Assembly (NCBI RefSeq): GCF_963678975.1
Contig: NC_089274.1
Coordinates: 21,723,133 to 21,787,132 of the forward strand
DNA: 64,000 bases
DNA from: Dysidea avara
Lineage: Eukaryota; Porifera; Demospongiae; Dictyoceratida; Dysideidae
Direction of reading: 5' to 3'
Each line of letters starts with the position of its first letter. Within the stretch, counting starts at the first letter, position 1. Both the position numbers and the translations under genes were made by a program. A model generated the notes under the pieces. The model had not been told where the DNA came from and made no database searches. It was given only the letters and a program-made list of their open reading frames with translations. This document shows positions 12,509 to 28,260 of the stretch, piece by piece.

Positions 12509-13671
12509 CAGGGGCGGATCTAGAAGGGGGTTTCCAGTGGTATTAAGACTCAGCGCAGAGGGCACAGCCCCCAGACACTAACAAGGTTACAATGCTTAAT
12601 ATTTAATAAAACTTTATACTACACATTATAGTTATTTTACATATCTGATATACTAATGCTCACTATCATCCAATATTCTAGTGAAATAGCTTAGAGCTAG
12701 CTATTCTGCATCCACAGAATTACAAGATAGTTTTATGAGTATATACATAAATTTTATTCAGTTTTGAACTTACTTGCATGGCAAATGTCAGGCTTTTAAA
12801 GTTGTTTATCAGCACCCTACTGCTATGATATCATTATTTTAATGAAATGGTCAGACAAGTTAGCTGCACACCTTCTCAATTCTGTTTGTTCTGTAGTCTT
12901 GGAAGGTTTACTACAACCTTCCTTAAAAATCAGTTGTTGGCCATTGCAAAATAAATTAAGTGATGGGTGTTAATTAGAAATAGCATTTGTAACAGTGGTA
13001 CTTATTATATTTAGTTAACATTGTGGAGTTTTAGTAGTACTAGTTAATATGTTGTAATTGTGATTATCACGTATGCGTGTTGAGTGTAGAGTGGTCATTA
13101 ATAAGATAGAGGTGTCATTGCCTCGTGTCAACTTTAATAACGCCACATTTTTCACTTGGATGTGATTCTTAAGTTTTGCTGCAAGAACGGTGATAGCATC
13201 AGTTAGCAGATGGACATTGGTGAGGAGCGGTGGATCAGGCCAAAAGGTGTGGGCCAACTTTGGCAATGGTGGAGCCTGAATAGCTAGCAGATTTGAATAG
13301 TATTCATCGGGGTCTAGGGGCTTGCATAATTGCCTCCAATAAAAAGCTCACATTTCAGAAGCTCTGATAGAGTATTTTACTATGTTTCTAAAGTAGTCAC
13401 ATACAGTCTTCAAAAGATAATATACAGGTGACTGTTCTATTAGAGTGATTGACTGTTCTATTAGAATATCTCGATCTTTTCGTACAGCCAGTGAAGCATT
13501 GTCCTGTAAAAGTGGGGGGGGGGGGGCATGTTTCTACTGCCTATATGATAATTCATAATATTCTACAGGGTGCTACAGTGAAGAATTAATAGCTGCCAAA
13601 TGGCTGGACAACAGTTCTGAAGTCAGCCCAACACCAAAGGGGTTTCCAGACACTCCAGAAACCCGCCCCTG
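12509..13671. mobile_element. Inverted-repeat element with CAGGGGCGG ends (hAT-like)
   Basis: The left end CAGGGGCGGATCTAG is mirrored by CCCGCCCCTG at the right end, each followed by a GGGGTTTCC block. ATTGG flanks both ends (12504-12508 and 13672-13676), so a 5-bp duplication is readable; an older, eroded 8-bp one is possible. The interior, 1.16 kb, has no transposase. It carries a paired copy of the dispersed motif near 13434-13475. Classed as hAT-like from the CAGGG-type ends only. Confidence 0.6.
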
Positions 13672-13788
13672 ATTGGGAAGTGGCACGTGCAGCACACAAG
13701 CACACCTGTTGAGAATGACTTAACAATATACCAACTGGATATAAAGTCCATTCCTTCAATGCAGAATACAAAGTGTGTCTGACACACC

Positions 13789-13845
13789 AAAATGTTGCAA
13801 TATACACACCAACTTGGGAAGTGGTGTGTATATTGTGACATTCCG
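13789..13845. repeat. Short hairpin with 20-bp arms
   Basis: AATGTTGCAATATACACACC and GGTGTGTATATTGTGACATT face each other across 12 bp. The loop contains TTGGGAAGTGG, also found just after the end of the preceding element at 13673, so this may be a fragment of a related element. Confidence 0.7.
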
Positions 13846-14289
13846 GCATGTCAAACACACTTCATTTTTACAATGTTAGCAGCTCTGCTGCATCTGTTCG
13901 GCAACAGTAATATTTGTTAACTGGTTACACTTGCCAGTAGTAGTGCACTGATCTATAATGGTGATAGTATAAGAGAATGAGACAGCAAGTTGTAGCTATA
14001 GTTCGCTATTAGGAAGCAAGTTATAGTCTAGCATATCTGCATCTACATTGATGAATGCAACAGTAATACTGTGGCCGAATGGTTCACTTAAGCACACTAT
14101 TGAATATGTCACACACCAAGACCCCCTTTGTTTTGCACTAATGAGGTTGCAGAGGCTATAAAATTGAACATATACCCAGGGGATTAATGGCATGATTTAT
14201 GCACATACCTCATACATGAGTATTAAAGTATTATTATGGTTAAATAATTAAAGTTTTCTAAACTGTCTGATTCAATCACATCATCAGGT

Positions 14290-14560
14290 AGACACCTTAT
14301 TCCGGGAAAAAAAGGAATTCTCAATTCTTGACTGAATGGATGAATTTATTCTGACCAAAAGTAGAATATGCAGAGCATAGAAAAGTGTGAGTGATGTCAA
14401 TAATATCATAAACAATTGCAATTTTAAAGAACATGGAGGACCGATTTCTACGTAGTTGGAGAGATGGCCAGTCAAGTTGGCTTAAAAGTGATGACAAACT
14501 AGAATATCTAGAAAAATTACTGAAAACAAATCTGGCCACTCTCCTTTGGACCAGATGGAT
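14290..14560 (-). mobile_element. LINE ORF2 C-terminal fragment
   Basis: Minus-strand reading gives ARFVFSNFSRYSSLSSLLSQ followed by LDWPSLQLRRNRSSMFFK, the block just after the reverse transcriptase palm in CR1/Jockey-type LINEs. The same block is seen at 25050 and 45740 in this window. It is truncated and frameshifted. Confidence 0.75.
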
Positions 14561-14589
14561 GTGACTCTGTGTACATGGAGACCAAATGA

Positions 14590-15660
14590 CAGAACTATTT
14601 ATTTATTTATTACTGCATGTGCTGGACTCAATCAAAGAGTATAACACACAGATAAGGGGAGTCACAGTAATCAAAGTAATATTTAATGATTTAATAATAT
14701 GTCCTTAAAATAGTTTATAGATGGCTGATTAACAATATCTTCTGGAAAATTCCATAGTTTAATAGTGAATGGCAAGAAGGACAATAAGTAAGAGTTAATT
14801 CTGGCTGATTCTGAAACATTGAGAGTGACCTCTAGTATAACACTGAGATGATATTGTTGTTAATGAAATAGATGGTACTTCCATTTGACTATTTAGATTA
14901 TCTTATAGAACGTGACTAGCTATAGTTTACAATAATTATGCATGTCATAATTCTAGAGAGGGCCAGTAGTGATGTGAGCATGGTAGTAACTCTACTTGAG
15001 TAATTCAGTGTACCTTGCAGCACTATACATTTAATCTTTTCTATAGCACAAACATCTCTGAGATTGTAGGTGAGGAGCCCATTATGGGCGAGGCACATTT
15101 TAGTGTGGGTCTATAACAAAGGATTTGTAACAATGAGATTTGAACACCCTCCCGGCTCAGATGGAAAAGCTAAAGCTGAATTAGCCTTATGACAGATGAA
15201 ATTGGGTGGAAATATATTTGGCTTTTAAATCTGATAGCTATAGGGGTTCCTTTTTAGTGTAGAAATGCAAACACTGAATTAGCTTTTCCAGTAATTTTGG
15301 AGATATGATCAGACCAAGATAAGTTGGTTAGGCGGCTGGCCCAGCTGTGTATTTGGCTGACTTTACTGTTACTGTTTGGACTGAACTATATGACTGTTGA
15401 TCTTATACTGTGGTGGGTAGTATAGGTGACCTTTTATTAGGTGCTCACATTTAACAAGGTTAAAGGGCATTATTTTGCCACTTCCATGTCTTTTTGTAAC
15501 AGCTGCTGGTCAGTATATAGACCATAAATATCAAAACACCATCTGCATATTACTTGAGTGTAGAGTCAATGTCAGAAGGTAGGTCATTGATGAAAAACAA
15601 GAGGGGACCAAGTAATGAGCCTTGTGGTAGCTACACCGTACCAGAATCATGGTGCACTGA
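14590..15660 (-). mobile_element. Degraded LINE, 3' half
   Basis: On the minus strand, 15640-15565 reads PQGSLLGPLLFFINDLPSDI, the reverse transcriptase motif downstream of the thumb-side Pro-Gln-Gly. Further down, a remnant of the terminal block (LWNFPEDIV-like) lies near 14760-14700, and AATAAATAAATAA at 14589-14604 is the simple-repeat 3' tail. Several frameshifts separate the pieces. It belongs to an APE-type, CR1/Jockey-like group. Confidence 0.75.
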
Positions 15661-15669
15661 AACTGTTAC

Positions 15670-16058
15670 CAATAACAACCTCAGTGTGTTTACTTCTCTT
15701 ATGCATAAGTATTAGTATTAGTACGTATTAGGTGTACAGGTTAGGAGGCTGGCTTTATGAAAATTATTGCCTATTAATAATTACAACATAAAAGTACAGA
15801 TTATACAACGATAATTAACTAATTAGTAATCATACAAAAAAGTAGACCAGCTACAGTCAAGCAAATTTTCAAAGTCATTCAACAAGGGTGCATGACTACA
15901 TGATGAGGTAGGTTAATGATTGCAATCATTAATGGCTCACAGTAAAAAAATGAAGATCTCTCACTCTTGTAGATGATTGTGGCTTTAATAGTTTGTAATT
16001 GTGACCCCTAGCTAGTTATTGATAAACTCATTAGCTATATACCAAATTTGGAGAAAAT
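15670..16058. other. AT-rich gene-free stretch
   Basis: No gene, RNA or clear repeat boundary can be seen here. Confidence 0.4.
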
Positions 16059-16205
16059 CAGGAAAATATTGTTGTCTGCACCTGCATGACAATCTCAATA
16101 ATTATTTTATTATCAGAATATTGCATTTCTAGTGTACTAGAAATGCAATATTATATAAATACTGAAATTGCCAGATGACAACACTAATATTATCCTGATT
16201 TTCTA
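16059..16205. mobile_element. Palindromic MITE of about 145 bp
   Basis: An outer inverted pair (ATCAGGAAAATATTGTTGTC against GACAACACTAATATTATCCTGAT, imperfect) encloses a near-perfect inner palindrome, GAATATTGCATTTCTAG and CTAGAAATGCAATATT at 16117-16153. No target duplication is evident. Confidence 0.6.
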
Positions 16206-16236
16206 ATGCTAAGTCATATATTAATATGGCCCGCCC

Positions 16237-16762
16237 CAGTGTTGGGCAAGTTACTTTGTAAAAGTAACTAGTTACATATTACATATTACTTGCTACAGAA
16301 CTATTTAGTTACAGCCACATATTACCCAAAAAATAAAGTAACTATAATAATATTACATATTATATTACTTTGTGTCCACAGCCTTAAGCTGTCACGTGTG
16401 AAACTACCACCTTATCACGTGACATGATTTCGTTGTTGCATGGCAATGTACAAATCTTGGTTATAAGTAAGAAGCTGGTGAATAAGCTTCATTCAGTAGG
16501 CTTCAATACTTCGTTGTGGCTAGGCATTACTCAGTGGATTACTAACGAGATTAGTAACTTCGTTACTTGTAGTAATAATATTACGTAATATTAGACTCGT
16601 TACAGTAACTATATTACTCAGGTAACACGTTACATTTGTAAGTAAAGTAACTTGAGTTATATTACCTGTTTTTATAGCGTATTTCGTTATATTACTTAGG
16701 TACCACAAAAGTAATAATATTACGTAACGCGTTACATAAGTAACGAGTTACTCCCAACACTG
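16237..16762. mobile_element. Non-autonomous hAT-like element, copy 1
   Basis: The ends CAGTGTTGGGCAAGTTACTT and CCCAACACTG are inverted repeats, with many GTTACTTxxAAAAGTAA-like subterminal repeats inside. The flanks GCCCGCCC (16229-16236 and 16763-16770) are identical 8-bp target-site duplications, typical of hAT transposition. The 526-bp interior is non-coding. A full second copy in the opposite orientation lies at 55278-55797. Confidence 0.9.
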
Positions 16763-17133
16763 GCCCGCCCTACAACTTTTCAGTGATGCTGAACAGCAGC
16801 GGTCTTTTCACTGCTGCACCACGTTGTCTTAAATTTGCATTCCCATATGTTAGCGATATATTATTTTCCTTTTTTATCATAACGACATGTCCCTTCTTCT
16901 ACAGACAAAGTTGGCCCATGTATTGCTGGTTAGTAATTCTGATGGATCTAGCTACGTAGCTAATTTTGTAGAAGTTGATAAATCATTATCATATCCCCAC
17001 GTGATGAGCTTATTAAAAAAAAAATAGTATTCAACTTAATAGACTTACAGGATTCGCTTAAAGGCGTAAGTCTTATGTGACATAATTCTATAACTTCTAA
17101 AACCACAATCGAAACTTTTGTAAAGGCATTGCA

Positions 17134-17649
17134 ATGTTGCCGACGCTTGCTCGTTTGTATTTCTGGGGTGTACATGGGATGTTTGGTGAAGTAATCTTCA
17201 CTGCGACGTGGGAGTACATCGTTACAGGAGGTCTGCATCTCAAAGGGTTTTCTTCCTTGTGGTCGTTTGTTAATTACGGATTTGGCACGCTTCTAGCTGA
17301 GGCGCTACACGAGTTCTTAGTGGCGCTCAACATACCATTTATCATTCGACTGTTTCTATACGTGCTGGTCGCGTACTTATGGGAGTTTTCAGCTGGACTG
17401 ATCTTACATCAGTTTGAAGCATGTCCATGGGATTATACTGAGTTTGAGTACAACTTGATGGGGTTGATAACGCTGGAGTACGCCCCTGCTTGGCTGGCAG
17501 CTGCTGCCTACTTTGAACTATTGTATGGTTATATGAAGGGAATTGATCAGCGACCATCGTGGAAGAAGCAGGTTACCTACTATCACTACTCCCATCCATT
17601 ACTCAGGAAGATTGGGATAACACCATTAGGATATGATAAAGACAGCTAA
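17134..17649 (+). CDS. Transmembrane protein 229 family (TMEM229-like)
   Basis: A single-exon gene of 171 residues, close to the usual length of TMEM229B (~167). The N-terminus LARLYFWGVHGMFGEVIFTA carries the family's GVHGxxxEVxFTA block, followed by WSFVNYGFGTLLAEALHEFL. Hydrophobic segments near residues 5-25, 43-62, 70-92 and 112-132 suggest four membrane passes. GMPWDYT-type family sequence appears as ACPWDYTEFEYNLMGLITLE, near residue 97. The function of this family is poorly known; a multi-pass membrane location is all I would infer. The ATG sits in ...GCAATGTTGCCG with no upstream in-frame extension needed. AATAAATTG at 17732 is a likely polyadenylation signal. Confidence 0.85.
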   Translation: MLPTLARLYFWGVHGMFGEVIFTATWEYIVTGGLHLKGFSSLWSFVNYGFGTLLAEALHEFLVALNIPFIIRLFLYVLVAYLWEFSAGLILHQFEACPWDYTEFEYNLMGLITLEYAPAWLAAAAYFELLYGYMKGIDQRPSWKKQVTYYHYSHPLLRKIGITPLGYDKDS

Positions 17650-17796
17650 CTAAGATTGATGTTATTATTATTATTTGTTTACTGTACAGAAACCTCCATA
17701 TGGAGTATATAGTACAACAGATTAAATTAAGAATAAATTGTAGTGATTGTACTTAGCTATAATTAATACATTGTTTAAATGTGTTTAAGGTAGGTG

Positions 17797-18134
17797 CATG
17801 GCCGCCCAGAGAAATTAAGGGGCCCAGGGCAAAGAGTTAAAGTGGGGCCCTTGTAAGGTGAAGACCAAAAAAAAAAAAAAAAAGGTCACAACCTGCTGGC
17901 AATGACAATAACTACCCATCACCAACCATATCTCCTTATCTATAAGCTTGCTACACTGCTCATCTGAAGAATACTGTGACTGCTCTATTAGAGTATTTAG
18001 ATCTGACTGCTCTATTAGAGTATATCGATCTTTTAAACAGGTATTCATGGGGCCTTATGGGGCCCCTTTCAGGCTGGGGCCCGGGGCAAAATTCCCCAGT
18101 TGCCCCCCCCCCCCCCCCCCTGTGGGCGGCCCTG
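17797..18134. mobile_element. Non-autonomous hAT-like element of 338 bp
   Basis: The ends CATGGCCGCCC and GGGCGGCCCTG are inverted, with GGGGCCC blocks just inside both. GGTAGGTG at 17789-17796 and 18135-18142 is an exact 8-bp target duplication. The interior contains two head-to-tail copies of the dispersed motif (17977-18024), homopolymer runs of A and C, and no gene. Confidence 0.88.
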
Positions 18135-18142
18135 GGTAGGTG

Positions 18143-18345
18143 ATTCCACAGTACTGCTAGATAGGTTATTCCATAATTTAATTGTAGAGGGGTAATAAGA
18201 GTAAAGGTAAGAATCAATTCTGGAGTGTGGCTGCAAAAATCGTTGATCGTGACCTCGTGTTTGGCTTGCTGTTGGGATTAAATAGGTTCCATTATCGATG
18301 TTAACTATATTTTATTATCCAATTTTACAAGTTGAGCCGGATCCT
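18143..18345 (-). mobile_element. Probable LINE 3'-end remnant
   Basis: GGTTATTCCATAATTTAATT resembles the terminal xxLWNxLP-coding block of the LINE fragments at 14750 and 50697 read on the minus strand. It is short and eroded, so the call is tentative. Confidence 0.4.
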
Positions 18346-18350
18346 GAAAA

Positions 18351-18905
18351 ACAGCTAAAAATTAAACGCTGTGCCTAGAGTCACGGCAATCACGTGAATA
18401 AAAAAAAAACTTAGACAAAAAAACCTAAGAAAACGAAAAAAAAAAAGTTCGGCTAAAGCGAGGATCGAACCCAGGACGTCCCATACTCTAGCCCAGCGCT
18501 CTACCAGTGTATCACTGCGGTTCCAACTACCCTATTCCCTTAGTTTGTACCTTATATATGTCATTCATGAAGAAGCCTATATAAATAACACCAGTAAAGA
18601 AGAAACTAAACCTGAACCCTTACCCTAACCCTAACTCTAAAGTACAAGGCGCATCCCCTAAAGTCGAATGCTCGGGGCATACTACCAGGCGCATCCCCTA
18701 AAGTTGAATGCTCGGGGAATACTACTAGGCGCGTGCCCTAAAGTCGAATGCTCGGGGAATACTAGACTCTGCCAACCCTAGCTCGCCTCAAACACAACAA
18801 AAACTTACCTTCATACAACTACTGTGTGAATTCTGGTTGACTGCGCCGTGACTTTAGCACCAGTCACGGTGCCGTGACTCTAGGCACAGCGAAAATTAAA
18901 AGTGA
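18351..18905. mobile_element. Composite inverted-repeat element with tRNA-like core
   Basis: CGCTGTGCCTAGAGTCACGG near 18368 recurs inverted near 18886, each flanked outward by an AAATTAA-type sequence. Inside lie a tRNA-like segment (about 18450-18530, minus), a short CCCTAA-type run (18611-18632) and three tandem 40-bp units (18648-18768; each has GGCGCATCCCCTAAAGTCGA followed by ATGCTCGGGG). No coding sequence is visible, and no target duplication can be read. Confidence 0.7.
18450..18530 (-). ncRNA. tRNA-derived segment (SINE head or pseudo-tRNA)
   Basis: Read on the minus strand, ACACTGGTAGAGCGCTGG resembles an A box and CTGGGTTCGATCCTCGC a B box of an RNA polymerase III promoter, separated by about 35 bp. 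Acceptor and T-stem pairing are poor, so this is a tRNA-derived repeat head, not a working tRNA. Confidence 0.55.
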
Positions 18906-19438
18906 ATTATTTCTCAAGACATTTAACATTTCAGCCAACCAGATGATAAGTAGTGACAACGAAGTTGTCAACTACAGATTTGCACAGTTTGGCTCCATTA
19001 CAAGTTAGGGAAAGGGCTGTAATGGACACTGCATTTTATGGCTTCCCCATAGGAAATGTATGGTGAAAATTTTGCTCGGCCATAAATATTATGTCATACA
19101 TTTAAACAAAAAGATTTTGAAATATTTTAGCAGGTCAAGCAGTGCTACAAATGAGCCAAATTTCAAGATCGTGTATTATTGCATTCGTGAGTTATTAAAT
19201 GTTTTTGAGGATCCAGCTCAACGCATACATACTATAGATTATGTATTGTTACTGTAAGATTTAACAGTGCAACTCGGAAAATTCAGTGCTGTGGGTGTCA
19301 ACAAATCAATTAGACAATTTTAGCAATGATTAACCAGAAAATCATACTAAATTCCCTGCACGAGTTACAAAACCTAACACAATAGACAGACAAACAGCAT
19401 TGTCATTACACCATGTGTAACAACATCTGGTCCATGGT
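18906..19438. other. Intergenic, downstream of the kinase gene
   Basis: AT-rich sequence that includes the likely 3' UTR of the minus-strand kinase. No supported coding sequence. Confidence 0.4.
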
Positions 19439-23760
<4,322 letters not shown>

Positions 23761-23782
23761 AACGGCACTCAATATGGATATA

Positions 23783-23817
23783 GATGGGATGGGATGGGGT
23801 GGGGTGGGGTGGGGCAG
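23783..23817 (+). promoter_or_regulatory. G-rich tract just upstream of the kinase start
   Basis: Six G-runs of three or four (GATGGGATGGGATGGGGTGG continuing as GGTGGGGTGGGG) lie 23-57 bp upstream of the kinase ATG. The plus strand is G-rich, so the transcript would carry the C-rich complement. The spacing meets the usual G-quadruplex pattern; a regulatory role is inference. Confidence 0.5.
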
Positions 23818-24200
23818 TCGCGTCAAAACAGAATTAATTATTATATGGGCGCGTCCCTTTATAGACCTTATGCACTGAATTAATTTCATAGCGCTTACAA
23901 CCCGTTGCGAAGGGAGTTGTCCGCCAATGTTCGCCATTTGCAGTACCAAAACCATATTAACACCACAGTTCTCCGCCAAATTCGCCATTTGCAGTACTAT
24001 AGCTATGGTAACATTATAGCAACCATTGTGATCACTCAGGTTTAACTTTATCGGCTCCATATGAGCAGCAAGCCATTATGAAAGGATACTGATGTCTGCA
24101 TAGATGGTTATGGTATATATATGATGTCTGCGATATCTATGGAATGGGAGAATGGGAACTGTGTGCTGTAGGCTTCGGTAGGCTTAAATTCTGCAAGGTC
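23818..24200. other. Upstream region of the kinase with a tandem repeat
   Basis: An imperfect direct repeat of about 52 bp (TTCGCCATTTGCAGTAC at 23931-23947 and 23984-24000, each after a TCCGCCAA block) lies upstream of the kinase start. Otherwise nothing is supported. Confidence 0.55.
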
Positions 24201-24214
24201 ACATCACGTGATCT

Positions 24215-24345
24215 ATCACGCTGCAGGTGGTCCCCCGCCGCAAGTGGTCCGGCCGGACCAACTACCGCGCCTCAAGTAGTCCGGCCGGACCATGTAAAGT
24301 TGCTGCAGATGGTCCGCCCTGCTGCAGCTGGTCCCCCCAATGAAA
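24215..24345. repeat. GC-rich palindromic array (TGGTCCGGCCGGACCA units)
   Basis: Units built on AAGTGGTCCGGCCGGACCAA alternate with GCTGCA-containing spacers. Complete palindromes are at about 24244-24261 and 24285-24302; half-units are at 24228, 24307 and 24327. The same motif recurs at 28440-28519 and 32564-32640, flanking the complete LINE. Confidence 0.8.
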
Positions 24346-24639
24346 TCTCCACTATCAGCTTCCCAGTCAGTACTAGTTCAATGTCTTGATCAAAAACGCA
24401 CTGACCTCCACGAAATACGCAGTGAAGCGAAATTTGAGTAATGCATGACCAATATTCTTAAACATATAATTCTGAGCATTGCATTGCTTTGCATTTGCAC
24501 GTGGTTCTTAATTCGTGTAATTCGTTGTGGGCACTAGTGTCCCCTTTGATCCCCCTTTTCAAAAATATAAACAAAACATACTCTAATAGAGCAGTCAGTC
24601 AAGCAGAACAGTCACCAATATGACATGGCTTGATTATGA

Positions 24640-25440
24640 TTATTATTATTACTGAGCAGTCAGCCCTGCTGGTGTGCTCAGATTTGCCCGAATACATGTA
24701 ACACAATTACAATAATGATTGTAGTCCAGTTCTAAAAATGTCAGCATCTGCAACTTCAACAAGATCTACTGGTAAGGAGTTCCAATCATTAATTGTTCTT
24801 GAAAAATAACTATTTTGGTGTGCTGTGGTAGATACATGTGGTAAGATGTAGTGCAGTGGATGGTACTGTCTCGTAGATCGTGATGTTGGTAGGTAGCTAG
24901 TATGGAGGAATTGTAAGTGATATTTGTTGGTAAAAAATTTTGTGTAAAGTTTGTAGTCTAGATAATTTGCGGCGAGTCTGGAGAGTTGGCCATGAAAGCT
25001 GATTTAACATTGAGGTGACAGAACTAAGTCTACCATAATCATTCATTACCCAGCGTGCTGCTCTTCGTTGTATTTTTTCTAGTTCTACAATATCTCCAGT
25101 TTGGTGAGGGTCCCAGACGTCAGATGCATATTCTAGTTGTGGCCTGACCATTGTTAGATAAGCAGATTCTTTAACTTGTTCTGAACATTTGTTTAAGTTA
25201 CGTTTCAGGAAATTAAGTGTTTTAGATGCTTTAGTAACAATACTAGAAATGTGTGGTGACCAAGATAGTGATGTATTAAGGATTACTCCCAAGTAAGTAT
25301 GTTGATCAGATAGATTTAAGATGTGATTATTGAGGGTGTAGACGTGATTGAATGGTGTCAAGGATCTTGTACAACGTATGACAGTACATTTACTAGGCTT
25401 ATTGTCATGTAGTCACCCACATGCAGTTGCCAGCAGTATG
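24640..25440 (-). mobile_element. Truncated LINE, 3' part of ORF2
   Basis: From 25361 to 24897 the minus strand encodes the region downstream of the reverse transcriptase palm: LSDQHTYLGVILNTSLSWSP, VRPQLEYASDVWDP, IQRRAARWVMNDYGRLSSVT and LSWPTLQTRRKLSRL. Blocks of this kind are typical of CR1/Jockey-like LINEs. The element ends at an AATAATAATAA-type tail (24640-24652) and lacks endonuclease and palm, so it is 5'-truncated. Confidence 0.88.
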
Positions 25441-28260
25441 TGACAAGATAACACTAAGATGCATCTCTGGAAGAGGCTACAAATAAAGCTTCTGGGAACC
25501 TCCATCACTTTGGTGTAACTTGCAATGCTCAATTTACCATCTCCACTTTCATGACACACCAACTGAACAGTTGGCTATAGTTTTCTCAGTTCTATAATAA
25601 AACATGATTTAATCTCTATACTCTGATTTAGTCTGGAGTATGGGTTAGACAGTTATTCTACCAATGGTGAAAACCATTAATTCACTTGGAAAAAAAAGCT
25701 TGGACAGTGATCAGGAACTACTATTAGCTGCATGTTTCACACCTCATACACAGCTTCAATAGCTACAGACAATAATTTTTGAACATGCCGGCATGTACTA
25801 AAATGTCAGTTTCATCAAAAATGGTATATACAGGCAGGCTTTAAACTCTCCATTAATGATACTAGAACTAATGCAGTATATGGTGACCTTAAGTGGTTCT
25901 TACAAGCCAATAAGTTAGTAAACTTAAAGTGTGACACATAATAGTTTAATTGAGTCACCACACACAATGGTACTTTTTTATTGTTCTATATTCCAGCCAT
26001 ATCTTATACCTTATTTACTTGGTTAAACACTGCAGCATTTATTATCTCAGTTTCAAAAATCAATGTGGTGGCTATTCAAACTTGACCACCTCTCAATGTT
26101 CAAAAACAATGTTGAATTTTGAGTATAATAGGTTGGATGTTTGAGTACTGCTCAAAAGCATAGTAGGCTAAATTAGCTCAAACCTAGCAGAGAATAACCA
26201 AAGCTAATGCAAAAGGCTGCATGTCTTTCTGGCAATGAGCCTAAGCAGCATGCATGTATAAACACAACTTGGCTAGTTGAAAATAAGAAATCATTTGTTC
26301 AGTTATGTAGATTCTCCATTTTAAAATCTGTTATTCACAACTTGATGTGCTTTTAAGTTACTTGGAGCAACTGATTGTGACAACCAGCAAGGATTAACAT
26401 TTTAGGACTTACAAAATCAGATACAATTACAGTAGATACTGTATACTCAGTAATGTTACTTAGCATTTATCAACAGACTTGTGTGTGTGGAGTCAGTAGA
26501 GGTTACTGATAAAGACAAGCTGAATGAGTTGTACAAGAAATTTTTGGAACAAAAAGGTGGAATTGGAATTTTACTTTATTTCTATTTCAAACTATTGTGA
26601 TGAGTCAGTGCTAGTACTTTCACGATTTCCATTTCTTGAATCCTACACGTAGTTAAGATTCATACCAGCATTGACAAAATTTGCATTTAGTGGATTCTCT
26701 ATAATATCCACTGTTTTACCTATAAATGTGAGAAAGCATCATTGTTATGACCAGACCAACCACCCTCATGCACTGTTGGCCAGTGTTACAGTAGGGGATC
26801 AATAGCCAATCAAGCTAAATAATTACCAAATCTGAAAACTCCACTTGATGTCCATGCAACTATTTACTTTACTGTATATTTCACCATTTTACACAGGGTC
26901 ATGGGTGTCACATGGTTATATAGGAAAGGGTTCACCATGCTCACAACAACACTTCACAAAAGCACTGACACAATTCATCATGAAGATTGTAATGGCCACT
27001 CAAAGTTGTAGGACTCTAAAAGAGTATACATGTAATATAAAATAATATTATTAATTAAGTTTGAGTAAGTTAGTTATTGATCACATGATCATTACAAACA
27101 ACTATCCTTGAAAACAATATCTGGTATCTCTTTTGCTTGATATTATGAAATTCTCTTCTTATGCATTATACTCCTTGGATATGGTCAATAGCTGTAAAGA
27201 GCTCAAGTAATTTAATTATAGATGGTAAAATTGTAGTTACAGTTTACAACTGCTACATAGCTGTTGATTCAGATGGCACTGACCTTCTTGGTGACTTAAT
27301 GACTACAATATCAGCACATCATGGACTGCATTATAGTGTTGTGCATGAGATCAGTGAAGGTGTTACTGTACTTCTATGAAAATCCAACTTCTAATTTAAT
27401 CATGCTTCATATCAATGACATAAGATTACCTTTCCAAGAACCTCTTATAATTGCATTTATGTGATGTGTATTAAGCCATTGTACTTTTCATCATCATCTA
27501 TATAGCACTGTAGCTGTAATGCATGGATGTGGTACATTATGTGCTCAGGCATCACAGCTGATAAACCTCCATGCAGTAGCCTTTTGCTGTGCCAGTGGAT
27601 TGTGCCAGTCAACCTCAATACTGTGAACACTAATAGTTAACTACTAATAATAGTATCAGCTAAAGTTTTGTTATTATGTCATTTAAATGTAATTTATCTT
27701 GTCGGCATTAAGCTGCAAGTTTAATTGTACAGTGAACCTCTTTATTATGGACACTGTGGGACACAGAATTTTTGGCCACTTTTTGCTATAATATAGAGGT
27801 TTTCCTTTTTCAGAGGTAAAAATGTATTGACCAGACCATTTGAGACCAAAATGTTTGTCCTTATTGTGGAGGTTTTTTCTATTGTGTCCTTAATTCGGGG
27901 AGTTTGTTAAGAGAGGTTCCACTGTATGTACTATAGCTAGCTATAGTGTTTTTACCCCTAATGCATGTTTACAGCAGCTGATCCAGGGTTTATCAAAGGG
28001 GGTGCACCAGTATATGGAGTAGGGATCTGTGCCCCCCAGAAGCTAAAGCTTTTTGTAAGACAAAATTACGTTGAATGGTTTAGATCATACTGCTTTTTAT
28101 GTGGACTACATTGATCAAGAGTGGTATAGGGACATTAAGTGACAATCGTGCCAGCAGATTATTATTATTATAGACCTAAAGAATGGCATACACAAGATCG
28201 CATGCATTTCATTTGCAAGATATTCTTAGCAGGCTAAATGTACCAATGCAACTGTAGATG
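25441..28260. other. Gene-poor stretch
   Basis: No complete gene is supported. A possible isolated exon on the plus strand, about 26473-26560, follows a CAG acceptor and precedes GTGGAA; it would read VCVESVEVTDKDKLNELYKK, with no recognisable partner exons. A 200-bp inverted-repeat element with ends ACAGTGAACCTCTTTATTAT and TTAAGAGAGGTTCCACTGTA lies at about 27729-27929; remnants with similar ends occur at 2597, 21110 and 53170-53310. Confidence 0.5.

Noticed and set aside
18450-18530. Functional tRNA gene
   Set aside because: A- and B-box-like motifs are present, but stem pairing is poor and the segment sits inside an inverted-repeat element.
18605-18640. CCCTAA-type run as a chromosome end
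   Set aside because: Only two or three imperfect units, embedded in a repeat element with genes on both sides.
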